Under the pieces are notes generated by a model. That model did no database searches. It was not told the DNA's origin and saw only the letters and a list, made by a program, of their open reading frames with translations. Made by a program: the position numbers and the translations under genes. This document shows positions 50,685-59,424 of a stretch of 64,000 nt of DNA, in pieces. The DNA is from Acinetobacter pittii ANC 4050 (GTDB taxonomy: Bacteria; Pseudomonadota; Gammaproteobacteria; Pseudomonadales; Moraxellaceae), in the NCBI RefSeq assembly GCF_000399685.1, contig NZ_KB976987.1, positions 2,495,954 through 2,559,953 of the forward strand, written 5' to 3'. Each line of letters begins with the position of its first letter. The stretch's first letter is position 1.

Positions 50685-51009
50685 GTTAGTAAAAATTTTA
50701 ATTGGCTACAAAAACCTATTCACTATCTGATACGCGGTTAAGTCATACGCAACCTGTACCTCTTCTGAAAGATATTAATTGCTTGAATATATTTGATAGA
50801 TGCAGAAAGTGAACAGGTTTTGCGTATGACAATGGTTTTGGTTACTTTTCCCGAAAGAAAAGTAACTCTAACTGAAAGTTTATCCCAGAATGCCAACCTA
50901 ATTGACAGGACTCCGTCATGAAGGTTCATTCAACATCAATGCAGTAAAACCTCTTCATAGTTACAAATAATGAAGATCACACAAAAACAATAAATCGAGT
51001 TCAGGACGA
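50685..51009. repeat. Intergenic stretch with two nested inverted repeats
   Basis: 325 bases without a supported gene. Arms GTCATACGC(A)AACCTGT (50742-50757) and ACAGGTTTTGCGTATGAC (50813-50830) form an imperfect inverted repeat spanning 89 bases. Just after it, GTTACTTTTC (50841-50850) and GAAAAGTAAC (50857-50866) form a perfect 10-bp hairpin with a CCGAAA loop. The pattern resembles a small dispersed intergenic repeat. A weak ORF on the minus strand through it is not credible as a gene. Confidence 0.55.
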
Positions 51010-51852
51010 ATGACACAACAACTTTCAAAACACCGCCACATCTCTTTTACTGCCCACTATACGGGGTATATCTGGTATCAAATGGGGATTTCTCATGAAG
51101 CACTTGCCACAACCAAAGGCAAATCACTAGCGTATTTGGTTCATCCAATAGAATCTTGGGCTGAGAAATATGTCGGCGGTAGCATGCGTACGACACTCAA
51201 ACAACGCCACACCATGCTTGATCATCACTTAGAACAACTCATTCAAGAAAATCCTGATCTACAAGTTTTAGAAATAGCATGTGGGTTATCACCACGTGGT
51301 TGGTGGTTTAGACAGCATTACCCTTCGATTACCTATCGGGAGCTTGATTTACCCGATATGGCACAAACCAAACAAAATGCATTACAGCAAATTGAAAAAA
51401 ATGCACCTGAAGTTTTATCAGTTGATTTATTTACAGAAGCTTTTGCACAAGCATTTGAAGTATTTGACCCAAACCGCCCTCTGGTGGTAATTAGTGAAGG
51501 CCTGATTAACTATTTTGATAAAGATTTATTAAAACAACTGATTCAATCAATTGCGCACTATGGTTCGTCTTTTAAAAAGTTTCATTATTTAACTGACCTC
51601 TACCCTGAGCCAGTTAAAAACAAACTTGCCAGTATTATCTGGAACAGTAGTAAGTTACTTAAACTCATGTCTCGAAGCTCGTTTAGTTTTCATTTCAAAA
51701 GCCCTCAAGAAGTTAAAGACTTTTTTAAAGATACAGAGTTTGAGCAAGTTACTATTGAACAACCACAAATTTTCTTTGGACAAATTTCCTCTGATGCTCA
51801 TGAGCAACATTTGGGTGATTTGGTCTGGACTATTCACGCACAAATAAAATAA
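51010..51852 (+). CDS. LCMT-family SAM-dependent methyltransferase
   Basis: 280-residue protein of the leucine carboxyl methyltransferase family (PPM1/TcmP-like). The SAM-binding region is LQVLEIACGLSPRGWWFR with acidic strand YRELDLPDM, and VVISEGLINYF matches the EG..YL motif of the family. Substrate unknown; bacterial members methylate small-molecule carboxyls or unknown targets. It starts after GAGTTCAGGACGA and is followed by a terminator-like hairpin. Confidence 0.82.
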   Translation: MTQQLSKHRHISFTAHYTGYIWYQMGISHEALATTKGKSLAYLVHPIESWAEKYVGGSMRTTLKQRHTMLDHHLEQLIQENPDLQVLEIACGLSPRGWWFRQHYPSITYRELDLPDMAQTKQNALQQIEKNAPEVLSVDLFTEAFAQAFEVFDPNRPLVVISEGLINYFDKDLLKQLIQSIAHYGSSFKKFHYLTDLYPEPVKNKLASIIWNSSKLLKLMSRSSFSFHFKSPQEVKDFFKDTEFEQVTIEQPQIFFGQISSDAHEQHLGDLVWTIHAQIK

Positions 51853-51864
51853 TACATATAAAAA

Positions 51865-51893
51865 ATGGAAGCTCGAAATAAACGAGCTTCCAT
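51865..51893 (+). terminator. Hairpin between methyltransferase and hydrolase genes
   Basis: 11-bp perfect inverted repeat ATGGAAGCTCG/CGAGCTTCCAT with a 7-base loop, between the two convergent stop codons. The downstream T run is weak, but the upstream A run could serve as the T run for the minus strand. Confidence 0.6.
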
Positions 51894-51907
51894 CTATAAC
51901 TATATTA

Positions 51908-53221
51908 TTAAACTGCTAGTTTTTGACGAGCAATAAAACGACTTAAACGATCAGCAAGTTCAAAACTACCATGTTTAAATAGAGCTCGAATACCCTGCTC
52001 GGTACTTTCAAAAATCAAGCACTCAATTGCAAAACCGCCCTCTTCATCTTCTAAATGTAGTACCAAATCACGTGGATGATCATTCACAAAATCAAGCTGC
52101 GAAACATCACCCATTTTTAAATACATACCAAAGAATGTAACATCAACAATTGTCACAGGTACTTGCACATCACTCTCTCGGTGAGTCAGTTGAGTGTTCG
52201 GTTGCAAAACCCGAACTCGCTCTTCACCACGGCGTTCCATGTTTTGCATTTGTTCACGCGTCATTGGAATGATACCATCTAGATCTTGGATAGATTCACC
52301 TTTCAAGAATGAAGTAAACAAACTCATGGTTTCTTTACGACGCTGCAACTGAGGTACATGATCTGCATTTGCGATCAGTGCAAATTCCATGTCAGGGCAT
52401 TGCAACGCAAAGTTCGCATTTTCATGAGGCAAAGTAAAACTGTCGTATTGCCCTGCTGCAACCAACGTTTTGCACTCTGGAATAGGCACATCCGTTAAAC
52501 GCAAAAGACGATTACAGTTAATCTCATAACGTTCTCGTTCAGTACCCGTAAACTCAGCCATTTGCCTAAAAAATAATTTCTTGGCTGTCGGTGACATACG
52601 GGTTTTATCTAATTTTGCATGATTAACTAAATACAAAATTACAGCTTGCCCAAACTCTTCCATGCGGTTTTCTTGCATGAGTTTGAGCGACTCTTCCAAA
52701 ATCATTCGCCAACTTTTACGAGTCTTTTGCATGACACCCATCAAGATCATACGATCCATTAATTCTGGACGATGATAAGCAAAGCAAGACGCGATTACAG
52801 ACCCCAAAGACATTCCCATGACAGAAACTTTTTGTATTCCAACGATATCTAACCAACGTCCTAACATTTCAGATAAATCAGGCAGTTCTAAAGTACCCGC
52901 AGATACTCCTGTGTCACGATTGGTAATTTGCTGATTTGCACCCATCGAAGGTAAATCGATTAAAATGACTGGACCGCTTTCAAACAATTGTTCAACACAA
53001 TATTTATAAGAATTAAAATTCTGGAAAGCACCGCCCACAATCACAATTGGCGTATTGTGAATCGTTTTTGGATCGGCAATTGCCATATATTCAATTTTCC
53101 AGCCGTCGATCCATGTTGTACGAGCAGGTCGTTTAAAACTATCTCTATGGTAGATATCGAAAAAGCCAAAACCGGCATAAGCTTGGTTGATCTCCGAATC
53201 CATTTGAATAATGGAATTCAT
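51908..53221 (-). CDS. Alpha/beta hydrolase with C-terminal PilZ-like domain
   Basis: 437-residue two-domain protein. Residues about 40-310 form an alpha/beta hydrolase with nucleophile elbow GMSLG (Ser138), probable acid Asp260 and His288 (NADHVPQ). Residues about 330-435 carry the PilZ signature: RxxxR at Arg331-Arg335 and D-x-T-x-x-G at 360-365 (DVTFFG). PilZ domains bind c-di-GMP, so the hydrolase may be controlled by that messenger. Two purine-rich ribosome-like sites precede the start. Substrate unknown. Confidence 0.8.
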   Translation of the reverse strand: MNSIIQMDSEINQAYAGFGFFDIYHRDSFKRPARTTWIDGWKIEYMAIADPKTIHNTPIVIVGGAFQNFNSYKYCVEQLFESGPVILIDLPSMGANQQITNRDTGVSAGTLELPDLSEMLGRWLDIVGIQKVSVMGMSLGSVIASCFAYHRPELMDRMILMGVMQKTRKSWRMILEESLKLMQENRMEEFGQAVILYLVNHAKLDKTRMSPTAKKLFFRQMAEFTGTERERYEINCNRLLRLTDVPIPECKTLVAAGQYDSFTLPHENANFALQCPDMEFALIANADHVPQLQRRKETMSLFTSFLKGESIQDLDGIIPMTREQMQNMERRGEERVRVLQPNTQLTHRESDVQVPVTIVDVTFFGMYLKMGDVSQLDFVNDHPRDLVLHLEDEEGGFAIECLIFESTEQGIRALFKHGSFELADRLSRFIARQKLAV

Positions 53222-53520
53222 ATCCTTGCTTCCTCCTTGCTGTAATTTTTTTATGCTGCAAGAGTTCCTTCTTGAACACGTAATCTTTTATGCACAAATC
53301 TTTAAAATTTGTATTTGTTTGTATTGCACAATAACATTCTAAACAATTGTCTGAAATATACGCAATCGCTGAATTGACCGCTCATCCTGTTTAAGCCGCT
53401 AATAGTTTGCAAAATATTTAAATGTTTTTTTATAGCGGTCACATTTTTGAAAAAAAGCCATTCATTGTTCCGCATTTGACTGCTACTATCGTAGTCATTG
53501 GTAAATGATTAAAAAATGCT
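53222..53520. promoter_or_regulatory. Divergent intergenic region, hydrolase and proA
   Basis: 299 bases. A -35-like TTGACT (53476-53481) lies upstream of proA, but no well-spaced -10 follows; an imperfect dyad CTAC-TATC-GTAG overlaps it. On the minus side AAGGAGG and AAGGAT precede the hydrolase start. Nothing else is evident. Confidence 0.35.
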
Positions 53521-54786
53521 ATGCAAGATTCAATTGAACAATATATGCAAAAAGTTGGGCAACAAGCACGCGAGGCTTCTCGTGTCCTCACAAGTGCTTC
53601 TACCTCACTAAAAAATCATGCGCTCTCTGCTATTTATACTGCTTTAGAAAATAATCAGGCAGCTATTTTGGCAGCGAATCAAATCGACATGGATAAAGGT
53701 CGTAGCAACCAGCTCGACAGCGCCCTGCTTGATCGTCTTGAGCTTACACCTGCACGTATTAAAGGCATGTTGCAAGGTTTAAAAGATGTGATTGCACTTG
53801 TCGATCCTATTGGGGAAATTACTGATCTTGCATATCGCCCCACAGGCATTCAAATTGGAAAAATGCGTGTACCTTTAGGTGTCGTTGGTATGATTTACGA
53901 ATCACGTCCAAACGTAACCCTTGAAGCTGCATCTTTAGCGATTAAATCAGGCAATGCCATTATTTTACGTGGTGGTTCAGAAGCACTTGAGTCAAATAAA
54001 GCAATCGCAGAAGCGATTAAACATGGCTTAAAAGTTGCTGGGTTACCTGAACATTCAGTACAAGTCATTGAAACCACTGACCGTGCAGCTGTTGGTCAGC
54101 TTATTACCATGGCTGAATATGTAGATGTCATTGTTCCACGTGGTGGCAAAAGCTTAATTGAGCGTGTAACCAATGAAGCTCGTATTCCTGTCATTAAACA
54201 TCTTGATGGTAACTGCCATGTATTCGTTGAAGCACAGGCAGACTTGCAAAAAGCATTACCAATTACTTTAAATGCCAAAACACATCGTTATGGCGTTTGT
54301 AATGCGATGGAAACCTTGCTGGTTGATGAAAAAATTGCAGACGTTTTCTTACCGCACATTGCTGAACTGTATGCTGAAAAACAAGTTGAGTTACGTGGCT
54401 GTCCAGAAACACGCCGCATTTTGGGTGCCTCTGTAAAACCTGCGACAGAAGAAGATTGGTACACCGAATATTTAGGGCCAATTCTTGCAGTTAAAGTAGT
54501 GAGCGGGATTGATGAAGCAATTGACCATATCAACAAATATGGTTCACATCATACCGATGCAATTGTGACTGAAAACTACACTTTAGCTCGTCAGTTCTTG
54601 GCTCGTGTAGATTCAAGCTCAGTCGTAATTAATGCATCAACTCGTTTTGCTGATGGTTTCGAATATGGCTTAGGTGCTGAAATTGGTATCTCCACCGATA
54701 AAATCCATGCCCGCGGCCCAGTGGGTTTAGAAGGCTTAACTTCACAAAAATGGATTGTGTTAGGTGATGGACAAATTCGCCAATAA
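53521..54786 (+). CDS. proA: Gamma-glutamyl phosphate reductase
   Basis: 421-residue NADPH-dependent enzyme of proline synthesis that reduces glutamyl phosphate to the semialdehyde. It shows the aldehyde-dehydrogenase fold with the active Cys in [13 protein letters not shown], plus family segments [10 protein letters not shown] and [15 protein letters not shown] proB partner is not adjacent. It ends in a strong terminator. Confidence 0.96.
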   Translation: MQDSIEQYMQKVGQQAREASRVLTSASTSLKNHALSAIYTALENNQAAILAANQIDMDKGRSNQLDSALLDRLELTPARIKGMLQGLKDVIALVDPIGEITDLAYRPTGIQIGKMRVPLGVVGMIYESRPNVTLEAASLAIKSGNAIILRGGSEALESNKAIAEAIKHGLKVAGLPEHSVQVIETTDRAAVGQLITMAEYVDVIVPRGGKSLIERVTNEARIPVIKHLDGNCHVFVEAQADLQKALPITLNAKTHRYGVCNAMETLLVDEKIADVFLPHIAELYAEKQVELRGCPETRRILGASVKPATEEDWYTEYLGPILAVKVVSGIDEAIDHINKYGSHHTDAIVTENYTLARQFLARVDSSSVVINASTRFADGFEYGLGAEIGISTDKIHARGPVGLEGLTSQKWIVLGDGQIRQ

Positions 54787-54806
54787 TTAAATCTATTAGT
54801 TCAAAT

Positions 54807-54837
54807 AAAAACGCCTGATCAATTTCAGGCGTTTTTT
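54807..54837 (+). terminator. Terminator after proA
   Basis: AAAAACGCCTGA/TCAGGCGTTTTT stem with a 6-base loop and a 7-T run, 20 bases after the proA stop. Confidence 0.92.
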
Positions 54838-54862
54838 TATTACTCAAGTTATGAGTCACTAT

Positions 54863-54891
54863 AAAAAAGCCAGCCCGAAGGCTGGCTTTTT
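54863..54891 (-). terminator. Terminator after the GapN-like gene
   Basis: AAAAAAGCCAGCC/GGCTGGCTTTTT stem with a CGAA loop. It lies 14 bases after the convergent aldehyde-dehydrogenase stop, with T runs on both strands. Confidence 0.9.
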
Positions 54892-54904
54892 GTTCGTATA
54901 TTTA

Positions 54905-56533
54905 TTAGAAAATAAAGTCCGTATTCACAAATTTAGAATAGTGCTCAGACACCATAGAAGCCAACATGCCCTTACTGTCAGCTGTCTGTTTAGCAGCAAT
55001 CATTGAACGGATCGAGAATGCACGAAGCGCATCATGCACAGACAATGTACCTTCCGCAGAATCTTTACGACCACCAAATGGGAACACATCAGGGCCGCGC
55101 TGACATTGACAGTTGATATTCACACGACAGACCTGATGAACCAGCGGATCAACCAAGTGACCAATTTGCTCAGGGTCGCTACCAAAAATACTCACCTGCT
55201 GACCATGATCAGAAGTAGTGACATAGTCCAGCACAGTTTCAATGTCATTATAAACAGAGACTGGTATCACTGGACCAAACTGTTCTTCGCGATACAGCCT
55301 CATCCCCTCAGTCACTGGATAAACTACAGCTGGATAGAACATCGTTTTGCAGAATTCACCGCCTTCTGGATTAACTACTTTTGCCCCTTTAGCCACAGCA
55401 TCTTCAATGACTTCAGTCATGTATGTCGTACGGTGCATACCTGGTAACGGAGTAATAAACACACCTTTTTCCCAAGGCATCCCCACTTTAAGTTTGGCCA
55501 GTTCAGCCGTTAAGCGGTTAACAAATTCATCGGCTATTGAGCGATGTACCATCAACATTTTGAGTGCGGTACAACGCTGACCATTAAACGACAATGCACC
55601 CAACAAACACTCTTTCACTGTTAGATCTAAGTCGGCATCCGGCAGAATAATGGCTGCATTTTTCGCATCCAGTCCCAAAATCGCACGCAGACGGTGAGAT
55701 TTAGGATGTTGCTTCTTCAAGTGATCAGCTACTTTACTAGAACCAATCAGTGCCAGTACATTAATTTGCCCAGATGCCAGTAGATGGGGTACCACTAGAG
55801 AGCCTGGTGCATAAATGGTATTGATCACACCTTTTGGAAATGAATCACGGAATGCCTCTAGTAACGGTTCAAACAACAAGGTCCCAAATTGAGGTGGTTT
55901 AAAAATGATGGTATTACCCATCAGCATGGCTGGGATCAGAGTCGCAAAGGTTTCGTTCAGCGGGTAGTTGTATGGTCCCATACACAACACGACACCTAGT
56001 GGAGTTCGACGGATTTGACCAATCGTACCTTCAGCCATGACAAAGCGGGAGTTGGCATTATCCAAATCTTTCAGAGCATCAATCGTTTGACGCATATAGG
56101 TAATTGTACGGTCAAACTCTTTTTCTGAATCCGCCAAGCTTTTGCCAATTTCCCACATGATCAACTTAATAATCAGATCTCGTTGCTCTACCATGCGCTG
56201 AATAAAATTTTGCATGCAGGCAATGCGCTCACTCACCTTCATCATTGGCCATTCGCCACGACCATTATTGTAAGCCCGTACCGCTGCCTCTAGTGCTTCA
56301 TCGCTTTCTTTTTCACCCATGACTGGATAACTACCAAGTTCAACTTGCTGTAGGCTACCGTCAGGCTGCTGAATCCAGATTGGAGATAATGTTTTCTTGG
56401 TTGCACCAGCCCATAGCTTCAATTCACCATCCACTAATGAGACACGCTGATGAATTTGGGAGGGTAGACGCACACTTTCAGGAATACTGTCCACTACTGG
56501 GAATTTATGCTGTAGATTATTTAACTGATTCAT
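54905..56533 (-). CDS. GapN-like NADP-dependent glyceraldehyde-3-phosphate dehydrogenase
   Basis: 542-residue aldehyde-dehydrogenase superfamily protein. The ATG at 56533 (MNQLNNLQHK) is preferred to an earlier start at 56587. The substrate motif PYNYPLN (187-193) and active Cys321 (FNGQRCTALK) fit the non-phosphorylating GAPDH subfamily, which oxidises GAP to 3-phosphoglycerate with NADP. The usual ELGG motif is LGLDAKN, with Ile285 where the general-base Glu normally sits. Next to Entner-Doudoroff genes, this would connect KDPG-derived GAP to lower glycolysis and supply NADPH. Confidence 0.82.
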   Translation of the reverse strand: MNQLNNLQHKFPVVDSIPESVRLPSQIHQRVSLVDGELKLWAGATKKTLSPIWIQQPDGSLQQVELGSYPVMGEKESDEALEAAVRAYNNGRGEWPMMKVSERIACMQNFIQRMVEQRDLIIKLIMWEIGKSLADSEKEFDRTITYMRQTIDALKDLDNANSRFVMAEGTIGQIRRTPLGVVLCMGPYNYPLNETFATLIPAMLMGNTIIFKPPQFGTLLFEPLLEAFRDSFPKGVINTIYAPGSLVVPHLLASGQINVLALIGSSKVADHLKKQHPKSHRLRAILGLDAKNAAIILPDADLDLTVKECLLGALSFNGQRCTALKMLMVHRSIADEFVNRLTAELAKLKVGMPWEKGVFITPLPGMHRTTYMTEVIEDAVAKGAKVVNPEGGEFCKTMFYPAVVYPVTEGMRLYREEQFGPVIPVSVYNDIETVLDYVTTSDHGQQVSIFGSDPEQIGHLVDPLVHQVCRVNINCQCQRGPDVFPFGGRKDSAEGTLSVHDALRAFSIRSMIAAKQTADSKGMLASMVSEHYSKFVNTDFIF

Positions 56534-56700
56534 TCTTCTTAATACCTTATTATTCGTATGTCTTTTATATATTCCCGAACTTTCCACTGTAATCAGGTTT
56601 TATTCGGGTCAATATCACTATTATTATCCGTACTCACCTTGCTTGAACCGTTAACCACAAGGTGAATATCTTAAAGCGTTGATAACCTTTCTAGATGAAT

Positions 56701-57213
56701 TTACCCCCGACACACACTATCAGTCACCCCTAGCTTCTGGATGACTTGTTCAATGATCTGTTCTGGTGTGAGAGCAATATCAATAGCAATTGCTTCATTC
56801 ACATCAGGTTCCTCTAATGTGTCTAGCTGTGTTTGTAGCAACGCTGGGTCAAAAAAATGACCTGATCTCTCTGCAAGTCGTTGCTGTAATAACTCATAAG
56901 AACCTTTTAAGTAGACAAACTTAACATTCTGGTCCTGCCCTCTTAAAATATCGCGATACATCCGCTTTAAAGATGAGCATGTAAATACAGCCGTTTCACC
57001 ATCTCTCTGTTTGGTTTCAATGACCTGACGAATTGCTTGTAACCATGGCAAGCGGTCTTCATCAGTTAAGGGAATGCCTTGACTCATCTTACTTTTATTT
57101 GCAGCTGAATGAAGCGTATCGCCATCAAGGAACTCACAAGCCAAACGCTCTGATAACAATTCACCAATTAGGGTTTTACCTGTTCCACAGACACCCATTG
57201 CAATCACAATCAT
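56701..57213 (-). CDS. gntK: Gluconokinase
   Basis: 170-residue P-loop kinase that phosphorylates gluconate to 6-phosphogluconate. Walker A GVCGTGKT is at 7-14, and the family segments FLDGDTLHSAANKSKMSQGIPLTDEDRLPWL and SGHFFDPALLQTQLDTLE are present. The start is 17 bases downstream of the permease stop. Its product feeds Edd directly. Confidence 0.95.
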   Translation of the reverse strand: MIVIAMGVCGTGKTLIGELLSERLACEFLDGDTLHSAANKSKMSQGIPLTDEDRLPWLQAIRQVIETKQRDGETAVFTCSSLKRMYRDILRGQDQNVKFVYLKGSYELLQQRLAERSGHFFDPALLQTQLDTLEEPDVNEAIAIDIALTPEQIIEQVIQKLGVTDSVCRG

Positions 57214-57230
57214 GGATTACTCACCTTTAA

Positions 57231-58589
57231 TTATAAAATAGTGCTAAGCAGTAGCGTGAAAGATAAACCCAACACCGAAATGATCGTTTCTAATACTGAC
57301 CAAGTCTTGAGTGTCTGACCTACTGTCATACCAAAATATTCTTTGATTAACCAGAATCCTGCGTCATTTACATGTGAGAAAACTAATGAACCTGAACCTG
57401 TGGCAAGTACCAAAAGTTCTGGTCTAACCGCAACACCTGCTGTTGCTGCAATTGGAGCCACAATGCTACAAGCTGTAGCCATGGCAACCGTTGCCGACCC
57501 TGTTGCCAAACGAATTAATGCCGCAACGAACCAGCCCAACAATAACGGCGATAAATTTGCCTTCAAAGCTGTAGAAACAATCTCATTAGAAATACCGGTG
57601 TCACGCAAAATGCCGCCAAAACCACCACCAGCACCTACAATCAACATAATCCCAGCAATAGAAGCTAAACATCCGCCACAGAATTTTTCAATTTGTTCAC
57701 GGTTAAAGCCCTGCATCGTACCGAAAGTAATAAAGCTGACCAATACTGCAATGAGCAATGCAATATCAGAAGTACCGATGAAACGTAGTAAGTCGTTTGC
57801 GAAAGTTTGTGGTGCAAAGAAAAGATCTGCCCAGCTACCGATCAACATCAATACAACCGGCAACATGATCGTAAATAAGGTAATACCAAAACTTGGTAAT
57901 TCACGTGTCTTACTAGCATCTGCTTCAACAAACTGCTTTGCTAAAGGATTATTTTCAGGCAATTTGACGTATTTATTGATCCAAAGTGCATACAATGGCC
58001 CAGCGACGATAGCCGTTGGCACACCCACTATCAGACTATAAGCAATCGTTTTACCGATATCAGCATGATAAGCCTGTACTGCCAACAATGCTGCTGGATG
58101 TGGTGGAATTAAGCCATGCACAACCGACAAACCTGCAACCATTGGCAAGCCAACAACCAGTAAGGATTTGCCTGTTCGCTTCGCAATGTTGAATGCAATT
58201 GGAATAAGTAGAACGAAACCTACTTCGAAAAATACGGGAAGCCCAACAATAAGGGCAATAAACATCATGGCCCAGTGAATATTTTTCTCACCAAACCATT
58301 TAATGAGGGTAATCGCTATTCGCTCTGCGCCACCCGACTCAGCCATCATTTTGCCGAGCATCGTTCCTAATGCGATTACAATCGCAAGGTGGCCTAGGGT
58401 TTTACCAGTACCAGCTTCATATGACTTAACAATATCGCCCATTGGCATGCCAACAGCTAAAGCTAAACCAAGTGAAACAATAATGAGAACCAGAAATGGA
58501 TAAATTCTAAACTTCGCGATCATGACCACTAAAGCAATAATCGCGATTACAGTGTAGATCAGTAACATACCACCCTGAACCGTCTCCAT
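57231..58589 (-). CDS. Gluconate:H+ symporter (GntP family)
   Basis: 452-residue membrane transporter with about twelve to fourteen helices. The family motif VHGLIPPHPAA and the C-terminal HVNDAGFWLIKEYFGM are visible. Start is placed at the ATG at 58589 (METVQGG) with an AGGAGA ribosome site; an upstream start at 58625 lacks one. It imports gluconate for gntK. Whether it is gntT, gntU or gntP by name cannot be decided. Confidence 0.92.
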   Translation of the reverse strand: METVQGGMLLIYTVIAIIALVVMIAKFRIYPFLVLIIVSLGLALAVGMPMGDIVKSYEAGTGKTLGHLAIVIALGTMLGKMMAESGGAERIAITLIKWFGEKNIHWAMMFIALIVGLPVFFEVGFVLLIPIAFNIAKRTGKSLLVVGLPMVAGLSVVHGLIPPHPAALLAVQAYHADIGKTIAYSLIVGVPTAIVAGPLYALWINKYVKLPENNPLAKQFVEADASKTRELPSFGITLFTIMLPVVLMLIGSWADLFFAPQTFANDLLRFIGTSDIALLIAVLVSFITFGTMQGFNREQIEKFCGGCLASIAGIMLIVGAGGGFGGILRDTGISNEIVSTALKANLSPLLLGWFVAALIRLATGSATVAMATACSIVAPIAATAGVAVRPELLVLATGSGSLVFSHVNDAGFWLIKEYFGMTVGQTLKTWSVLETIISVLGLSFTLLLSTIL

Positions 58590-58774
58590 GGGACACTTCT
58601 CCTTGGAATAATTATTTAGGCACACTGCCTAAACAAAGGTCTTCAACCACAGTAATTCCTACTGTTAAGACATTAAATTTTTATATTTAGGTGTGACCAG
58701 CGCAAACTGGTCACATCAATACAGCCTTTAAAGCACATAAAATGCACTTCATTTTTTATAAATATCGACTACAT

Positions 58775-59404
58775 CTACGGTGCTCTCAACTGGCTCGCAA
58801 TTTGTGCCAAGCGAGTAATTTCAGCCCAGTCTTGTGCAGCTACAGTAGCTTTAGGTGTTAACCATGAACCACCTACACAAACCACGTTAGGTTGCTTTAA
58901 GAAATCCGGTGCTGACTCTGCAGTAATTCCGCCAGTCGGACAAAAGCGTAAGTTTGGAAATGGACCATAAAATGCTTTTAGCATCTCAACGCCACCTGCC
59001 TGTTGAGCGGGAAAGAATTTTACAATGTCATAACCTAATTCAATTGCCTGAATCAGGTCACTGGGTGTCATCACACCAGGCAATAGAGGCAAGCCTGCAT
59101 CTTGTGCAGCCAAATGTAAATCTTTAGTTAAACCAGGAGATACACCAAATTGAGCACCTGCTTTTTTAGCTTGAGCACAATGTTCTGGTTTAGTAATCGT
59201 ACCTACACCGACCACAATATCATCTGCCAACTGGCTTGCACGCTCAATAGCAGCAAGACCAGCAGCGGTACGTAACGTAATCTCAAGGACTTTTACACCA
59301 CCTGCATGTAAAGCACGTGATACATCCTCACCTTGCTCAGCAGAATCAAATGCCAATACAGGAATGACTGGACCTAATTTGACGATATCTTCAATTTTAA
59401 TCAT
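58775..59404 (-). CDS. eda: 2-keto-3-deoxy-6-phosphogluconate aldolase
   Basis: 209-residue class I aldolase that cleaves KDPG to pyruvate and glyceraldehyde 3-phosphate. The Schiff-base Lys lies in IVKFFPAQQAGG, and Glu/Arg of EITLRTAAGLAAIE are typical. It starts 20 bases after the edd stop. Product GAP is the substrate of the GapN-like enzyme encoded downstream. Longer gap (185 bases) to the permease, which may have its own promoter. Confidence 0.96.
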   Translation of the reverse strand: MIKIEDIVKLGPVIPVLAFDSAEQGEDVSRALHAGGVKVLEITLRTAAGLAAIERASQLADDIVVGVGTITKPEHCAQAKKAGAQFGVSPGLTKDLHLAAQDAGLPLLPGVMTPSDLIQAIELGYDIVKFFPAQQAGGVEMLKAFYGPFPNLRFCPTGGITAESAPDFLKQPNVVCVGGSWLTPKATVAAQDWAEITRLAQIASQLRAP

Positions 59405-59424
59405 TATTTTTCAGTTCCTTTGAT

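Noticed and set aside
50738..50929. Small minus-strand ORF in the nagZ-methyltransferase gap
   Set aside because: It runs through the inverted repeats, has no ribosome site and no recognisable product.
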